Below, piece by piece: positions 32,922 through 41,099 of a stretch of DNA of 64,000 nt. A program made the translations under genes and the position numbers. The notes beneath the pieces were generated by a model that did no database searches, had not been told where the DNA came from, and saw only the letters and a list, made by a program, of their open reading frames with translations. The DNA comes from Catenovulum maritimum. Lineage in GTDB: Bacteria; Pseudomonadota; Gammaproteobacteria; Enterobacterales; Alteromonadaceae. Within the stretch, counting starts at the first letter, position 1. The number at the start of each line of letters is the position of its first letter. The DNA lies in contig NZ_KQ130482.1 of assembly GCF_001050375.1 (NCBI RefSeq), positions 450,954-514,953 on the forward strand, read 5' to 3'.

Positions 32922-33302
32922 ATGAGCGCGCAGCATAGTTCAGGCTTTTTAAATCTAGTTAATCAAGTAAGAGCTCAGATTAAAGAGATTGATATTGAAA
33001 CCATGCTTGAAATGAAAGAGCAAGATCAAGCGTTTGTATTGATTGATGTTCGAGAGCAAAATGAATGGGCTGCAGGGCATATACCTGATGCGACTTATTT
33101 AGGTAAAGGTATCATTGAACGTGATATTGAATCTCAATTTCCGGATAAAGCGACTAAATTGGTTTTATACTGTGGCGGCGGATATCGCTCTGCACTCGCT
33201 GCGGATAACTTGCAAAAAATGGGTTATACCAATGTGATTAGTATGGATGGCGGTTATCGTCGTTGGCTTAGCTTAGGCCACAGAGTTGAGGTAGACGTTT
33301 AA
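32922..33302 (+). CDS. Rhodanese-like sulfurtransferase
   Basis: The 126-residue single-domain rhodanese has a catalytic loop beginning C-G-G-G-Y-R-S (LVLYCGGGYRSALAA), which can carry a persulfide. It also has the preceding VLIDVREQNEWAAGHIPDA segment typical of the fold. No signal peptide is present. The start is ATG 32922 behind TTGGAG, 24 bases after glnB, so it may be the third gene of the nadE operon. The physiological sulfur acceptor is unknown. Confidence 0.88.
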   Translation: MSAQHSSGFLNLVNQVRAQIKEIDIETMLEMKEQDQAFVLIDVREQNEWAAGHIPDATYLGKGIIERDIESQFPDKATKLVLYCGGGYRSALAADNLQKMGYTNVISMDGGYRRWLSLGHRVEVDV

Positions 33303-33390
33303 TCTCTTCGCTTTATGGTCATTGATAAAATGAGTGGCGATAAAGCGGGTACTTACAGTTTTATCCAAGCAAGTAATAAATTGAAATAAC

Positions 33391-33429
33391 ACAAGTAGTC
33401 AGATCGGAAGATAATGCCTGACTACTTGT
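33391..33429. terminator. Bidirectional hairpin between rhodanese gene and tpiA
   Basis: A 12-bp perfect stem ACAAGTAGTCAG/CTGACTACTTGT with a 15-base loop, positioned between convergent stops. Confidence 0.6.
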
Positions 33430-33441
33430 TGTACTATCTAA

Positions 33442-34242
33442 TTAGGCTAAGACAGCTTCTGCATTCGTTTGCACTGTTGCATTAGCAGCTTGTTTATTCG
33501 CTAGCTCACAGATTTCGGAGAAGTGTTCAGGATCTAAGCTCGCACCACCTACCAAAAGACCGTCGATGTTTGGCATTGCTAGTAATTCGGCTGCGTTCTT
33601 TTTATTTACACTACCACCATATATGATTCTAATCTTGTCTGCTGTTTCTTTATCAAAAATCGTACAGATTTCTTCATAGATATAAGCATGAATAGATTGT
33701 ACAGATTCAGGTGAAGCCGCTTTACCACTACCAATAGCCCAGATTGGTTCATAGGCAATGCAAAGCTCTTTGCCTGTTAAATCTTGACCTTGTAATGATT
33801 CATGAAGTTGTTTATATAAAATATGCTTCGTTAGTCCTAACTCATATTGTTGCTCATTTTCACCTATGCAAATAATCGGCATTAGGTTAGCTTCTAAAGC
33901 TCTAGCGATTTTAGTCTGGCATGACGCATTATTTTCTAAGAAAACTTGTCTACGTTCAGAGTGACCAATTAAACAAAAATTACAGCCAACTTCTTTAAGC
34001 ATTTGACCAGATGTTTCTCCAGTGAAAGCACCAGATTCGAATTTACTGATATTTTGACTGCCGATCATGATTGAAGAGTTTTTTAAGAAATTTGCCATAT
34101 CTCCTAGATATACATAAGGAGGAGCGATACCAATATTAACTTTAAAGTTGTGGCGAAGAAATTTAGAGACAGATGCACAAATTAAATCTGTACCGCCATT
34201 TAATTTCCAATTTGCGACTACGAGTGGGCTTTTATTTTTCAT
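33442..34242 (-). CDS. tpiA: Triose-phosphate isomerase
   Basis: TpiA (266 residues) interconverts dihydroxyacetone phosphate and glyceraldehyde 3-phosphate. All catalytic residues are visible: Asn11/Lys13 (ANWKLNGG), the histidine in CLIGHSERR, and the glutamate in AYEPIWAIGSG followed by loop 6. The phosphate-binding IYGGSVN and GLLVGGASLD are also present. I use ATG 34242 behind TGGAG; the frame extends 13 residues further without family support. A 15-residue Ala/Thr/Gln tail (NKQAANATVQTNAEAVLA) is a little longer than usual. The gene sits at the edge of the polysaccharide region; whether it is the only tpiA cannot be told from this window. Confidence 0.94.
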   Translation of the reverse strand: MKNKSPLVVANWKLNGGTDLICASVSKFLRHNFKVNIGIAPPYVYLGDMANFLKNSSIMIGSQNISKFESGAFTGETSGQMLKEVGCNFCLIGHSERRQVFLENNASCQTKIARALEANLMPIICIGENEQQYELGLTKHILYKQLHESLQGQDLTGKELCIAYEPIWAIGSGKAASPESVQSIHAYIYEEICTIFDKETADKIRIIYGGSVNKKNAAELLAMPNIDGLLVGGASLDPEHFSEICELANKQAANATVQTNAEAVLA

Positions 34243-34440
34243 AAACTTGTTAACTCCAATTATTTGGCAGAGATGATACAAGAAATATGAGTAAAGTGTT
34301 AATTGTTTTGATTTAAAATGACTATAAATGATTTCAATTGCTTGGTGGTCTGTCAGGTTTATTTGGCACTTGTAGTCACTAAAATATAGTTTTTGAACAA
34401 TTGAGAACTTGATATCTCTATTATCTTGTTAATCGATAGG

Positions 34441-34480
34441 TTATAGACAGTTAAGCGCCAATACGCTTAACTGTCTATAA
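34441..34480. terminator. Very strong hairpin downstream of sulfatase 1
   Basis: A perfect 17-bp stem (TTATAGACAGTTAAGCG paired with its complement) around a 6-base loop, 22 bases past the sulfatase stop. There is no T-run; it may act as a terminator or an mRNA 3' protector. Confidence 0.55.
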
Positions 34481-34501
34481 CATGATGTAGTTTTAGTATA
34501 A

Positions 34502-35947
34502 TTACTTGTTGTTGACACTACGCTTAGCATTGAAAGACGGTGCGTCTGTTGGGTATTGTTTATAGAGTAGGTCAGCCATATTTGCTTCGATATTTTTGAC
34601 TGCTAATTTACCAGATAAGTTAGCCGCCGCAATTTCACTTTCTCTATGATCGTATAATTCTTTGAATAGAATTTCTTGTGTGTCAGCATTGCGCCATTCA
34701 GTATAGCGCCAAGCACCATCTGTTACAGTGACACCCATATATTTCTTACCTCTATTAAATAAACTATAAGCTGCTTTATCCCAACTCATATTTGGATTGA
34801 CGAGTAAAGGCAATAAGCTTTGACCATCTACCTTAGGTAAGCTTAAACCTGCCGCACGAGCGACGGTAGGAAATACATCTATATTTTCAACTAAGGCCGA
34901 TGATGCCACGCCAGTTAGTCGATATTTTGCGCTCGTTTCACGGCTAATAATAAGTGGAACTCTAGTATCTAATTGCATGTTTGTGTGCTTATTCCATGCG
35001 CCGTACTCACCTAATTTATAACCATGGTCACTCATAAATACAACAAGCGTTTTTTTACGCAGATCTAATTCATCCAGCGCTTGCATTACTTTTCCAAGTT
35101 GAGCATCCATATAGCTAACAGATGCGTAGTATGCATGGATTAGGGTTTTAGTTAGCTCGTCGTCTAACTCTCCTTTTTTCGGAATGCCACCGTACATGCG
35201 TAACTCATTCCATTTAGTCAAAGCTAACCTGTACATGTTATTGGGTTTTGAATGACTTGGTACTTCAAATTGATCGCGTTGGTATAAGTCCCAATATTTT
35301 TTAGGTGCGTTAAAAGGTAAATGCGGTTTACTAAAGCCAACTACCATCAAAAATTTATCATTTTTTACTTTTTTAAGTGTCTCTATCGCATCTAAAGCAA
35401 CTTTACCATCTTTATAAAAGTCGTCCGCTACATCACCGGCTTCGTAAGCAAACTTAGTCTCTTTATTACCTTTAATGGAGTAAAAATTTTCCAATTTTTT
35501 TATGTGCGTCGTCCAGTTATCCGTATCATCAGATGTACTATGGTAAACTTTACCTATACTGATAGTTTTATAACCATTTTCTTTAAACAGCTGCGGCATG
35601 GAAACTACATTGGGTTGATTTGGACGAAGTCGACCGGCTCTATCAATTGTATATAACCCTGTGGTTTCAGGTCGTAAGCCTGTTAATATACTGACTCTAG
35701 ATGGGCCACAAATGGCTTGTTGCGCATAAGCTTGAGTAAATTTTATGCCATTATCAGCCAGCGCATCAATATTAGGGCTGATTACATGCTTACTGCCGTA
35801 AGTTCCTAAATCAACTCTCAAATCATCAATTAAAAAAATCAACACATTTGGCTGTTGTGTTGGTTTTAGTATATCTGCACTATGAGCTTGGGCTGAGAGT
35901 GCGCTCAAAAATAGCAGAATAAAAGTTGAAGCAATATTTCTTTTCAT
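34502..35947 (-). CDS. Secreted type I sulfatase, iduronate-2-sulfatase-like
   Basis: This 481-residue exported formylglycine sulfatase has a signal peptide (about 1-22), metal ligands D41-D42 (FLIDDLRVD) and Cys80 in C-G-P-S-R, which would be converted to formylglycine. The central phrases [31 protein letters not shown] and the iduronate-2-sulfatase-like ordering point to the S1_7-type group. Members of that group act on ulvan in marine bacteria; ulvan contains sulfated rhamnose and iduronate. It is divergent from the GH105 gene, which fits a role in ulvan oligosaccharide breakdown. Exact sulfate position and substrate are inference. The maturation enzyme is not encoded in this window. Confidence 0.88.
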   Translation of the reverse strand: MKRNIASTFILLFLSALSAQAHSADILKPTQQPNVLIFLIDDLRVDLGTYGSKHVISPNIDALADNGIKFTQAYAQQAICGPSRVSILTGLRPETTGLYTIDRAGRLRPNQPNVVSMPQLFKENGYKTISIGKVYHSTSDDTDNWTTHIKKLENFYSIKGNKETKFAYEAGDVADDFYKDGKVALDAIETLKKVKNDKFLMVVGFSKPHLPFNAPKKYWDLYQRDQFEVPSHSKPNNMYRLALTKWNELRMYGGIPKKGELDDELTKTLIHAYYASVSYMDAQLGKVMQALDELDLRKKTLVVFMSDHGYKLGEYGAWNKHTNMQLDTRVPLIISRETSAKYRLTGVASSALVENIDVFPTVARAAGLSLPKVDGQSLLPLLVNPNMSWDKAAYSLFNRGKKYMGVTVTDGAWRYTEWRNADTQEILFKELYDHRESEIAAANLSGKLAVKNIEANMADLLYKQYPTDAPSFNAKRSVNNK

Positions 35948-36380
35948 AGCGAGATTTCACAATTTTTCAAATTAAAGGATTTATTTTGACTAAACTTGAT
36001 TAATATAGCAGATTTGCTTTAAAGCACAATCTCAGCTTGTAAGCCTAGTCTGTGCCAGAATCAGCATTTATTTTTAAATCCGTATTAGTAAAAGTAACTA
36101 GGACTTATTGCTATACCCATTTAAAACTATATTTATCAATTATTTATTTTTTTTGGTATGACTAGTATGGCGTTAATTAAACTGTACTATTCAGTTAGGT
36201 CGTTAATCAACCTTGCCCCCAAAGCTGAACGTATAGCCAAAATAGGATCTTATTTTGTGATTAAAGATGATTTAAATTGATTTTTATTGTATAAGGTATA
36301 ACTATCAGTAACATTTTTGCTCATAAATTTACATTTTGGCTTAATTTTAAATTGTTTAATCGTATACGACGGAATTCATC
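35948..36380. other. Divergent promoter region sulfatase / GH105
   Basis: This AT-rich 433-base region contains no gene. The only distinct signal is the palindrome TCGTATACGA (36360-36369), eleven bases before the GH105 ATG. It resembles the ATTGTNNACAAT operators elsewhere in the region with C/G at the outer positions (9 of 12 match) and is probably a related or weaker site. Confidence 0.45.
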
Positions 36381-37589
36381 ATGGTCATTACAAAACAAAA
36401 CAAAAACAGACTAGCGGCATTTGGACTTTTCTCTGTACTCTCTAGTGGTTTAATTGGCTGCGGGGTTCAGTCAAATACGTCAGAAGTTTCAGTGCAAGCG
36501 ACTGCTTCAGTCCAGCAATCAGCCTTGAATATAGGCAAACAAGCTGCCAATTGGCAGGTTAATCATTTAGATAATCTAGATTACATTGCGAAGCGTTATC
36601 ATAACGCAACAAAAGATCCTAAAAACTGGATCCAAGCAGCATTCTATATCGGCTTGTCTGAATGGACTAAAACAGTAAATGATGGTGAATTGATTTCTCA
36701 TATAGACCAAGTAGCTAAAGCTGAGAATTATGGTTTGAGAATGCATCGTAAAACACACGCAGATGATCATGCAATCGGTCAAACCTACTTATGGTTAACT
36801 GAGCAAACGGGCAACCATGAAGCATATAAGCCAATCCAGCAGTTATTTGATGATATTTTAGCAAACCCACCTCAAGTGGGACTAAAGATGGAAGAGGAAA
36901 AGAAAACTCGTTTCGCATTTGAAGGGCCATGTCAGGATCGATGGTGTTGGTCTGATGCTTTATTTATGGCGCCACGCACTTGGTTAAAACTATCGAATGT
37001 GACTGGGAACCCTAAATATTTTGAGTATGCAGACAAAGAGTTTTGGGCGACGGTAGACTACCTTTTTTCTGAGGAATACGGTTTATTTTACCGCGATAGC
37101 CGGTATTTTGAGTTGAAAAGTGACAATGGCAAGCCGGTTTTTTGGAGTAGAGGAAACGGCTGGGTTTTTGCTGCATTACCTCTGATTATTAATGATTTGC
37201 CACAGGATCACCCATCCCGTGATCGGTATATTGAATTATATAAAAAGAATGCTGCGGGTTTATTGAGAGCTCAAAATCCGAACGGTTATTGGCCTGCATC
37301 ATTGCTAGATCCTAATAAAGTTAAAACACCAGAAGTTAGTGGCACTGGCTTTATTACCTATGGGTTAGCATGGGGTGTAAATAACGGGATTTTAACTGAA
37401 GCAAAATATAAATCTGCTGTTTTAAATGGTTGGCGTGCAATTGAACAAGCTATTGAGCCAGATGGCAGGGTAAACTGGGTTCAACAAGTGGGTAAGTCCC
37501 CGGATCCAGTCAAAAAATCAGATACCCAATTATATGGTGTGGGTGCTGTTTTACTTGCAGCCGCTGAAATGAGTAAATGGCAAGGATAG
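36381..37589 (+). CDS. GH105 unsaturated uronyl hydrolase, lipoprotein
   Basis: This 402-residue (alpha/alpha)6-barrel glycosidase hydrolyses the 4,5-unsaturated uronic acid left by a polysaccharide lyase. The lipobox L-I-G-C27 marks a lipoprotein. Candidate catalytic residues are Asp128/129 (HADDHAIGQ) and Asp192 (RWCWSDALFMAP), matching the two-aspartate pattern of YteR-type enzymes. Aromatic subsite signatures FWSRGNGWVFAALP and GTGFITYGLAWGV are present. With a PL24/25-type ulvan lyase 3.5 kb away, the likely substrate is unsaturated glucuronyl-rhamnose 3-sulfate, though other lyase products are possible. It is transcribed divergently from the iduronate-sulfatase-like gene. Confidence 0.9.
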   Translation: MVITKQNKNRLAAFGLFSVLSSGLIGCGVQSNTSEVSVQATASVQQSALNIGKQAANWQVNHLDNLDYIAKRYHNATKDPKNWIQAAFYIGLSEWTKTVNDGELISHIDQVAKAENYGLRMHRKTHADDHAIGQTYLWLTEQTGNHEAYKPIQQLFDDILANPPQVGLKMEEEKKTRFAFEGPCQDRWCWSDALFMAPRTWLKLSNVTGNPKYFEYADKEFWATVDYLFSEEYGLFYRDSRYFELKSDNGKPVFWSRGNGWVFAALPLIINDLPQDHPSRDRYIELYKKNAAGLLRAQNPNGYWPASLLDPNKVKTPEVSGTGFITYGLAWGVNNGILTEAKYKSAVLNGWRAIEQAIEPDGRVNWVQQVGKSPDPVKKSDTQLYGVGAVLLAAAEMSKWQG

Positions 37590-37961
37590 ATTAAGTAAAA
37601 CTACATCACTGTCAGATCTATACTTTAATGTATGGAACTACACGCATTGAACAGTTAACTAGTTTCCTGCTGATTTCACTTTTGTTACAGGCAAACATTT
37701 AGGTGCCAGTTAAATTTTACGATGCTGGCTTTATGTTACTACAATGTCCATCCAAGCATTTAATCAATCAGTTGAGATTAAGAGATAACTTTTTTGCTTA
37801 TTTTGCCAGCTAAGTAATAGCTTATTTAGTTGGCAAAATTTGTAGCCGTATTTAGCCTCTATGAATTGAGCTTTTCTAGAATACAACACAGATGACTATA
37901 TAAATGCTATTTTAATGTAAATTGTATACAATTGGTTGTTGTTTAATTTTGCGGTGTAGTT
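37590..37961. other. Intergenic region with hairpin and operator
   Basis: No gene is seen. It holds a hairpin at 37801-37837 (TTTTGCCAGCTAA pairing with TTAGTTGGCAAAA, one G-T pair) and the palindromic operator at 37920-37933. Confidence 0.5.
37920..37933 (+). promoter_or_regulatory. Palindromic operator AATTGTATACAATT
   Basis: A perfect 14-base palindrome with core ATTGT-AT-ACAAT, 28 bases before the start of the helical-repeat protein gene. It is the same core as at 40766, 46529, 55704 and 58381. Confidence 0.6.
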
Positions 37962-39140
37962 ATGAAAGGCTCAATGCTCGTCTCCTCAATCATTTTGTGT
38001 TGCATAGTTTGTTTTTTGACTTTCTTCTATAGAAATGCAGCTAACACACCTGAATCGACCGAACCTCAAGCCAATGTTTTAAACACAGAACAAATATTTG
38101 AGTCGCATAGTCAACAAATCACCTTACAACAAGCTAAGCTCCAATCCTCAAATGTAGATGATTGCAAAAATGAAAGATCTAAGCTTGATAGTCCAGAGCA
38201 AATTAAAATTTGCATAGACTTATTATTAGTTGAAAGACCGCTGTTAATTGATGAACTGCTGAGACTATATAGCGCTTGGGCGGTATTCGATTTGGCAAAA
38301 GCTTTAGAACAATTAGTTTTGTTACCACCTGAGGTATCAAACTATTTAATTTATGACGTTATTCGTGGTGCAAGCGGTAACAATTTACATTTAATATTAT
38401 CTTGGCTCGAATCTCAATCATTTGAATATAATGTTAAATCAGATTTAATTGTTTCTGCGTATGTTGGTGCAAGTATAGATAATCCAATATCTATATTATC
38501 CTTAGCAGAAAACGTAACCAATCCACAATTAAAGAATCAGGTAATTGACAGCATTTTAACTAATTGGGCAGAACAAGATTATGCTGCAGTATTAGCTTGG
38601 GTGGAGAGTCGAGAGCGTCCTGAAATGTATCACTATGTGAAAAAAAAATTGCTGTTAAACATGATAGAGGAGAAGCCTTCTGAGGCCTTGTACTATTTAG
38701 AATTAATGCCACAAAATCCAGATAAAACACAACTTATTGAGCGCTACGCTCATGTCAGCGCTGAAGTTGATTTAAGCTCAACTTTAGAATGGGCAAGAAC
38801 ATTAGAAGTTCAAACAGAACGAGTAACTGCGTTAAGCGCTATTTTAGATTTGGCTGTTTCACAATCCCAAGATTATCAATTTGCTTGGGAGCTTGCCTTA
38901 ACTGAAAATAATTCAAGTGCTCAACAACAAATCTTAACGCATGTAGCTCAAAATATAGTAAACCAAGATATAGCATGGATTGTTGAAAGGTTTGATAGTA
39001 TCCCTGAAAGTACTCAAGCTGATATAGCAAAGATAATTATGCAAAAGTGGCTTGAATTAGATGAAGAAGCGGCAATTGAATGGGCTAATTCATTATCCAG
39101 CCCTGAAAGTCGTAATGGAATCAAACAAAATCTTTTTTGA
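37962..39140 (+). CDS. Membrane-anchored helical-repeat protein
   Basis: The 392-residue protein starts with a single hydrophobic segment (residues 4-25) and has no clear lipobox, so it is probably an N-terminally anchored periplasmic protein. The remainder is almost entirely alpha-helical and consists of degenerate repeats of about 30-40 residues, of the type W-A-x-x-D-x-x-A-V-L-A-W-V-E-S, S-S-T-L-E-W-A-R-T-L and E-A-A-I-E-W-A-N-S-L. It resembles a TPR/HEAT-like solenoid, so a scaffold or protein-binding role is likely. No enzyme motif is visible. It belongs to the polysaccharide region by position and by the operator in its promoter. The function is unknown. Confidence 0.7.
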   Translation: MKGSMLVSSIILCCIVCFLTFFYRNAANTPESTEPQANVLNTEQIFESHSQQITLQQAKLQSSNVDDCKNERSKLDSPEQIKICIDLLLVERPLLIDELLRLYSAWAVFDLAKALEQLVLLPPEVSNYLIYDVIRGASGNNLHLILSWLESQSFEYNVKSDLIVSAYVGASIDNPISILSLAENVTNPQLKNQVIDSILTNWAEQDYAAVLAWVESRERPEMYHYVKKKLLLNMIEEKPSEALYYLELMPQNPDKTQLIERYAHVSAEVDLSSTLEWARTLEVQTERVTALSAILDLAVSQSQDYQFAWELALTENNSSAQQQILTHVAQNIVNQDIAWIVERFDSIPESTQADIAKIIMQKWLELDEEAAIEWANSLSSPESRNGIKQNLF

Positions 39141-39337
39141 AACCTGTATTAGTTATTACATTGTTAACTTTCGCTAACTGGCAGAGGTATCAGGAACCCG
39201 ATTTCAATGAAGCTCCAGATTAATGTATTCGGGTAGGAAGTAACAGGCCGTATATGATAGAAAAATAAGGTGTTAATTATTAAAATTTAGCATTGCCACA
39301 TTTAATAGTTATTTTGAAATTTTTGATAAATAGATAT

Positions 39338-39366
39338 AACCGCAATCAATCAACTTGATTGCGGTT
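39338..39366 (-). terminator. Terminator hairpin of the GH16-CBM13 gene
   Basis: A 12-bp perfect stem AACCGCAATCAA/TTGATTGCGGTT with a 5-base loop, 13 bases beyond the gene's stop. Confidence 0.7.
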
Positions 39367-39379
39367 AAAATGAGTCAGA

Positions 39380-40693
39380 TTATTGGAACTTCCATTGCTG
39401 GTTGTTGCCATTGCCACAAGCCCACTGCTGCAAGTTTGCACCATTGGTGGTTGCAGAGTTGGCAATTTCTAAACATTTGCCACTGTGTTTGGCTTGTAGT
39501 TGGAACCAACCATTACCTTTATCAAGCAATTTAAACTGTTGGTTTGTACCATTGTAACAATTCCACTGTACGAGGTTTGCACCATTTGTGGTGGCTTTAC
39601 CCGCAACATCAATACATTTGTTGTGTTTGGTTTTCATTTCATAATAACCACCACCTTTCGCAACAAAAGTAATATCTTGGTTAGTATTGGTTGCATTACA
39701 ACCCCACTGTTGCATATTAGTACCATTGGCTGAATTGCCCGCGGATAAATCTATACATCTACTGCTATGTCTGGCTTCAAGAGATGTTGCACCTGCAGGT
39801 GGTGTTGGTGCTGAAGTACCTGAATCAGCGGGCTTGTAGACCCTGATCCAATCCACATAGAAAATGCTTTTTGCTGGATCAGCTAGCTCAGCAGAAGTTG
39901 GCTTAACATCTCGCCAATCTTGGTGCTCCATATCAATAATAATATGCAACGGCTTATTAACGCCAGTGCCGTTGGTGTAGTTGTGCGGATCAATCATTTG
40001 CTGACCTGAAACGCTTCTGACTAAGACGCCATCAATGTAATAATCAACATTCCAAGGATCTTTCCAGTGCATACCATAGTTATGATAAGCAACGCGCCAT
40101 GGTTCTTCGTCATTATATACCCATGATCCAGCATCTTTGGGCTGATAATCTTGAAATGGCTCTCGAACAAACACGTGATGGCTTACATGCATTCGGCGGT
40201 CATACCATTCTTGGCCTGGCCTATCACTACCGTATGCCTCCATTGCATCTAGCTCTTGCGTTGAATCTGCACTTAACATCCACACAGCATTCGCCATAGT
40301 GTTGTTAGTTGATTTTGCACGCGCTTCAATATAAAGCGGATAAGTAAATGTTTGTTTTGAAGAAATTATACCAGCGTAAACTTTGTCCGTACCTGGTTTT
40401 TCAGCTGCTTGCAGGGCTAAGTTACCTGAGTTTGTATACGAGTGGCCTGCGCTAAACTCTGTATCTCCAGGGCCCAACCAAGCATTAATGTAACTATCGT
40501 TCCAACGGCTAGTGAAAGCGGTTGGTTTATTATTCGGTGAGGCTGTGTAGTTAAAATCATCAGAAATGGATTGTAATTGCCAGGTTTTGTTTTGGCCTGC
40601 TGGCGCTGGAATCGGTACACCATCCCAATCAGCAGCTAAAGTTGATGTACTTGTAAGTAATAAAGATGTACATAACGTGATTTTGTTTAGCAT
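39380..40693 (-). CDS. Secreted GH16 beta-agarase with CBM13 (ricin-type) domain
   Basis: The 437-residue protein has a signal peptide (1-20) followed by a GH16 catalytic domain (about 21-290) and a ricin-B-type CBM13 trefoil (about 300-437). The GH16 signature E147-L-D149-A-M-E152 provides nucleophile, helper aspartate and acid/base. The opening WDGVPIPAPAG, the SISDDFNY phrase and the DWIRVYKP ending are typical of beta-agarases, which cut agarose at beta-1,4 linkages. The trefoil shows three Q-x-W repeats (MQQWGCN, LVQWNCY, LQQWACG), all with the sugar-binding pattern. A palindromic operator lies 73 bases upstream. The gene is divergent from the ulvan lyase, so the locus seems to serve both agaran and ulvan. 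Confidence 0.92.
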   Translation of the reverse strand: MLNKITLCTSLLLTSTSTLAADWDGVPIPAPAGQNKTWQLQSISDDFNYTASPNNKPTAFTSRWNDSYINAWLGPGDTEFSAGHSYTNSGNLALQAAEKPGTDKVYAGIISSKQTFTYPLYIEARAKSTNNTMANAVWMLSADSTQELDAMEAYGSDRPGQEWYDRRMHVSHHVFVREPFQDYQPKDAGSWVYNDEEPWRVAYHNYGMHWKDPWNVDYYIDGVLVRSVSGQQMIDPHNYTNGTGVNKPLHIIIDMEHQDWRDVKPTSAELADPAKSIFYVDWIRVYKPADSGTSAPTPPAGATSLEARHSSRCIDLSAGNSANGTNMQQWGCNATNTNQDITFVAKGGGYYEMKTKHNKCIDVAGKATTNGANLVQWNCYNGTNQQFKLLDKGNGWFQLQAKHSGKCLEIANSATTNGANLQQWACGNGNNQQWKFQ

Positions 40694-41099
40694 TAATTGT
40701 TTCCTTAATGTTTGTTAAGTGCTTTTATTGTATTTTCTATGTTAATTATTAACATTAATTAATAAATTGTAAACAATTAATTGTATTTATGGTGGTGTCT
40801 CCAATATTCACTTATTTGTAACAAGTTATGTTAAACCTCGTTTAATTTCGAACCATTCGATAGTGGTTTTAGTTAGCTTTAAGCTTTTTTGTTTTAATTT
40901 GTACCGCATTTGAAATAAAATGTTTAAATTTGGTTGTTTTTGTGTGTTTTTTGTTGAGTGGTTTTGATTTTTTGATAATCTTCCGTTTCAGCTGACCATA
41001 ACTGGTGAAGGGACACTTATCTATTTCATTAGTGCAGTTGGGCTAGTTTGATAAACGAATTCTGAAAAATTCAAAAGCATTTTAATAAGTAGGCACAAG
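40694..41099. other. Divergent promoter region agarase / ulvan lyase
   Basis: There is no gene in these 406 bases. The agarase side has the operator at 40766-40777. The ulvan lyase side shows no exact operator copy; nothing else was recognised apart from AT-rich runs. Confidence 0.5.
40766..40777 (-). promoter_or_regulatory. Palindromic operator ATTGTAAACAAT
   Basis: A full match to the ATTGTNNACAAT core, 73 bases upstream of the agarase ATG on the minus strand. On that strand its second half (TTTACA) could be the -35, with TAATAA-like sequence 16 bp downstream. Confidence 0.6.

Noticed and set aside
33442-34242. tpiA as a decayed or transferred paralogue at the locus edge
   Set aside because: All catalytic residues and both phosphate loops are intact and the length is normal.
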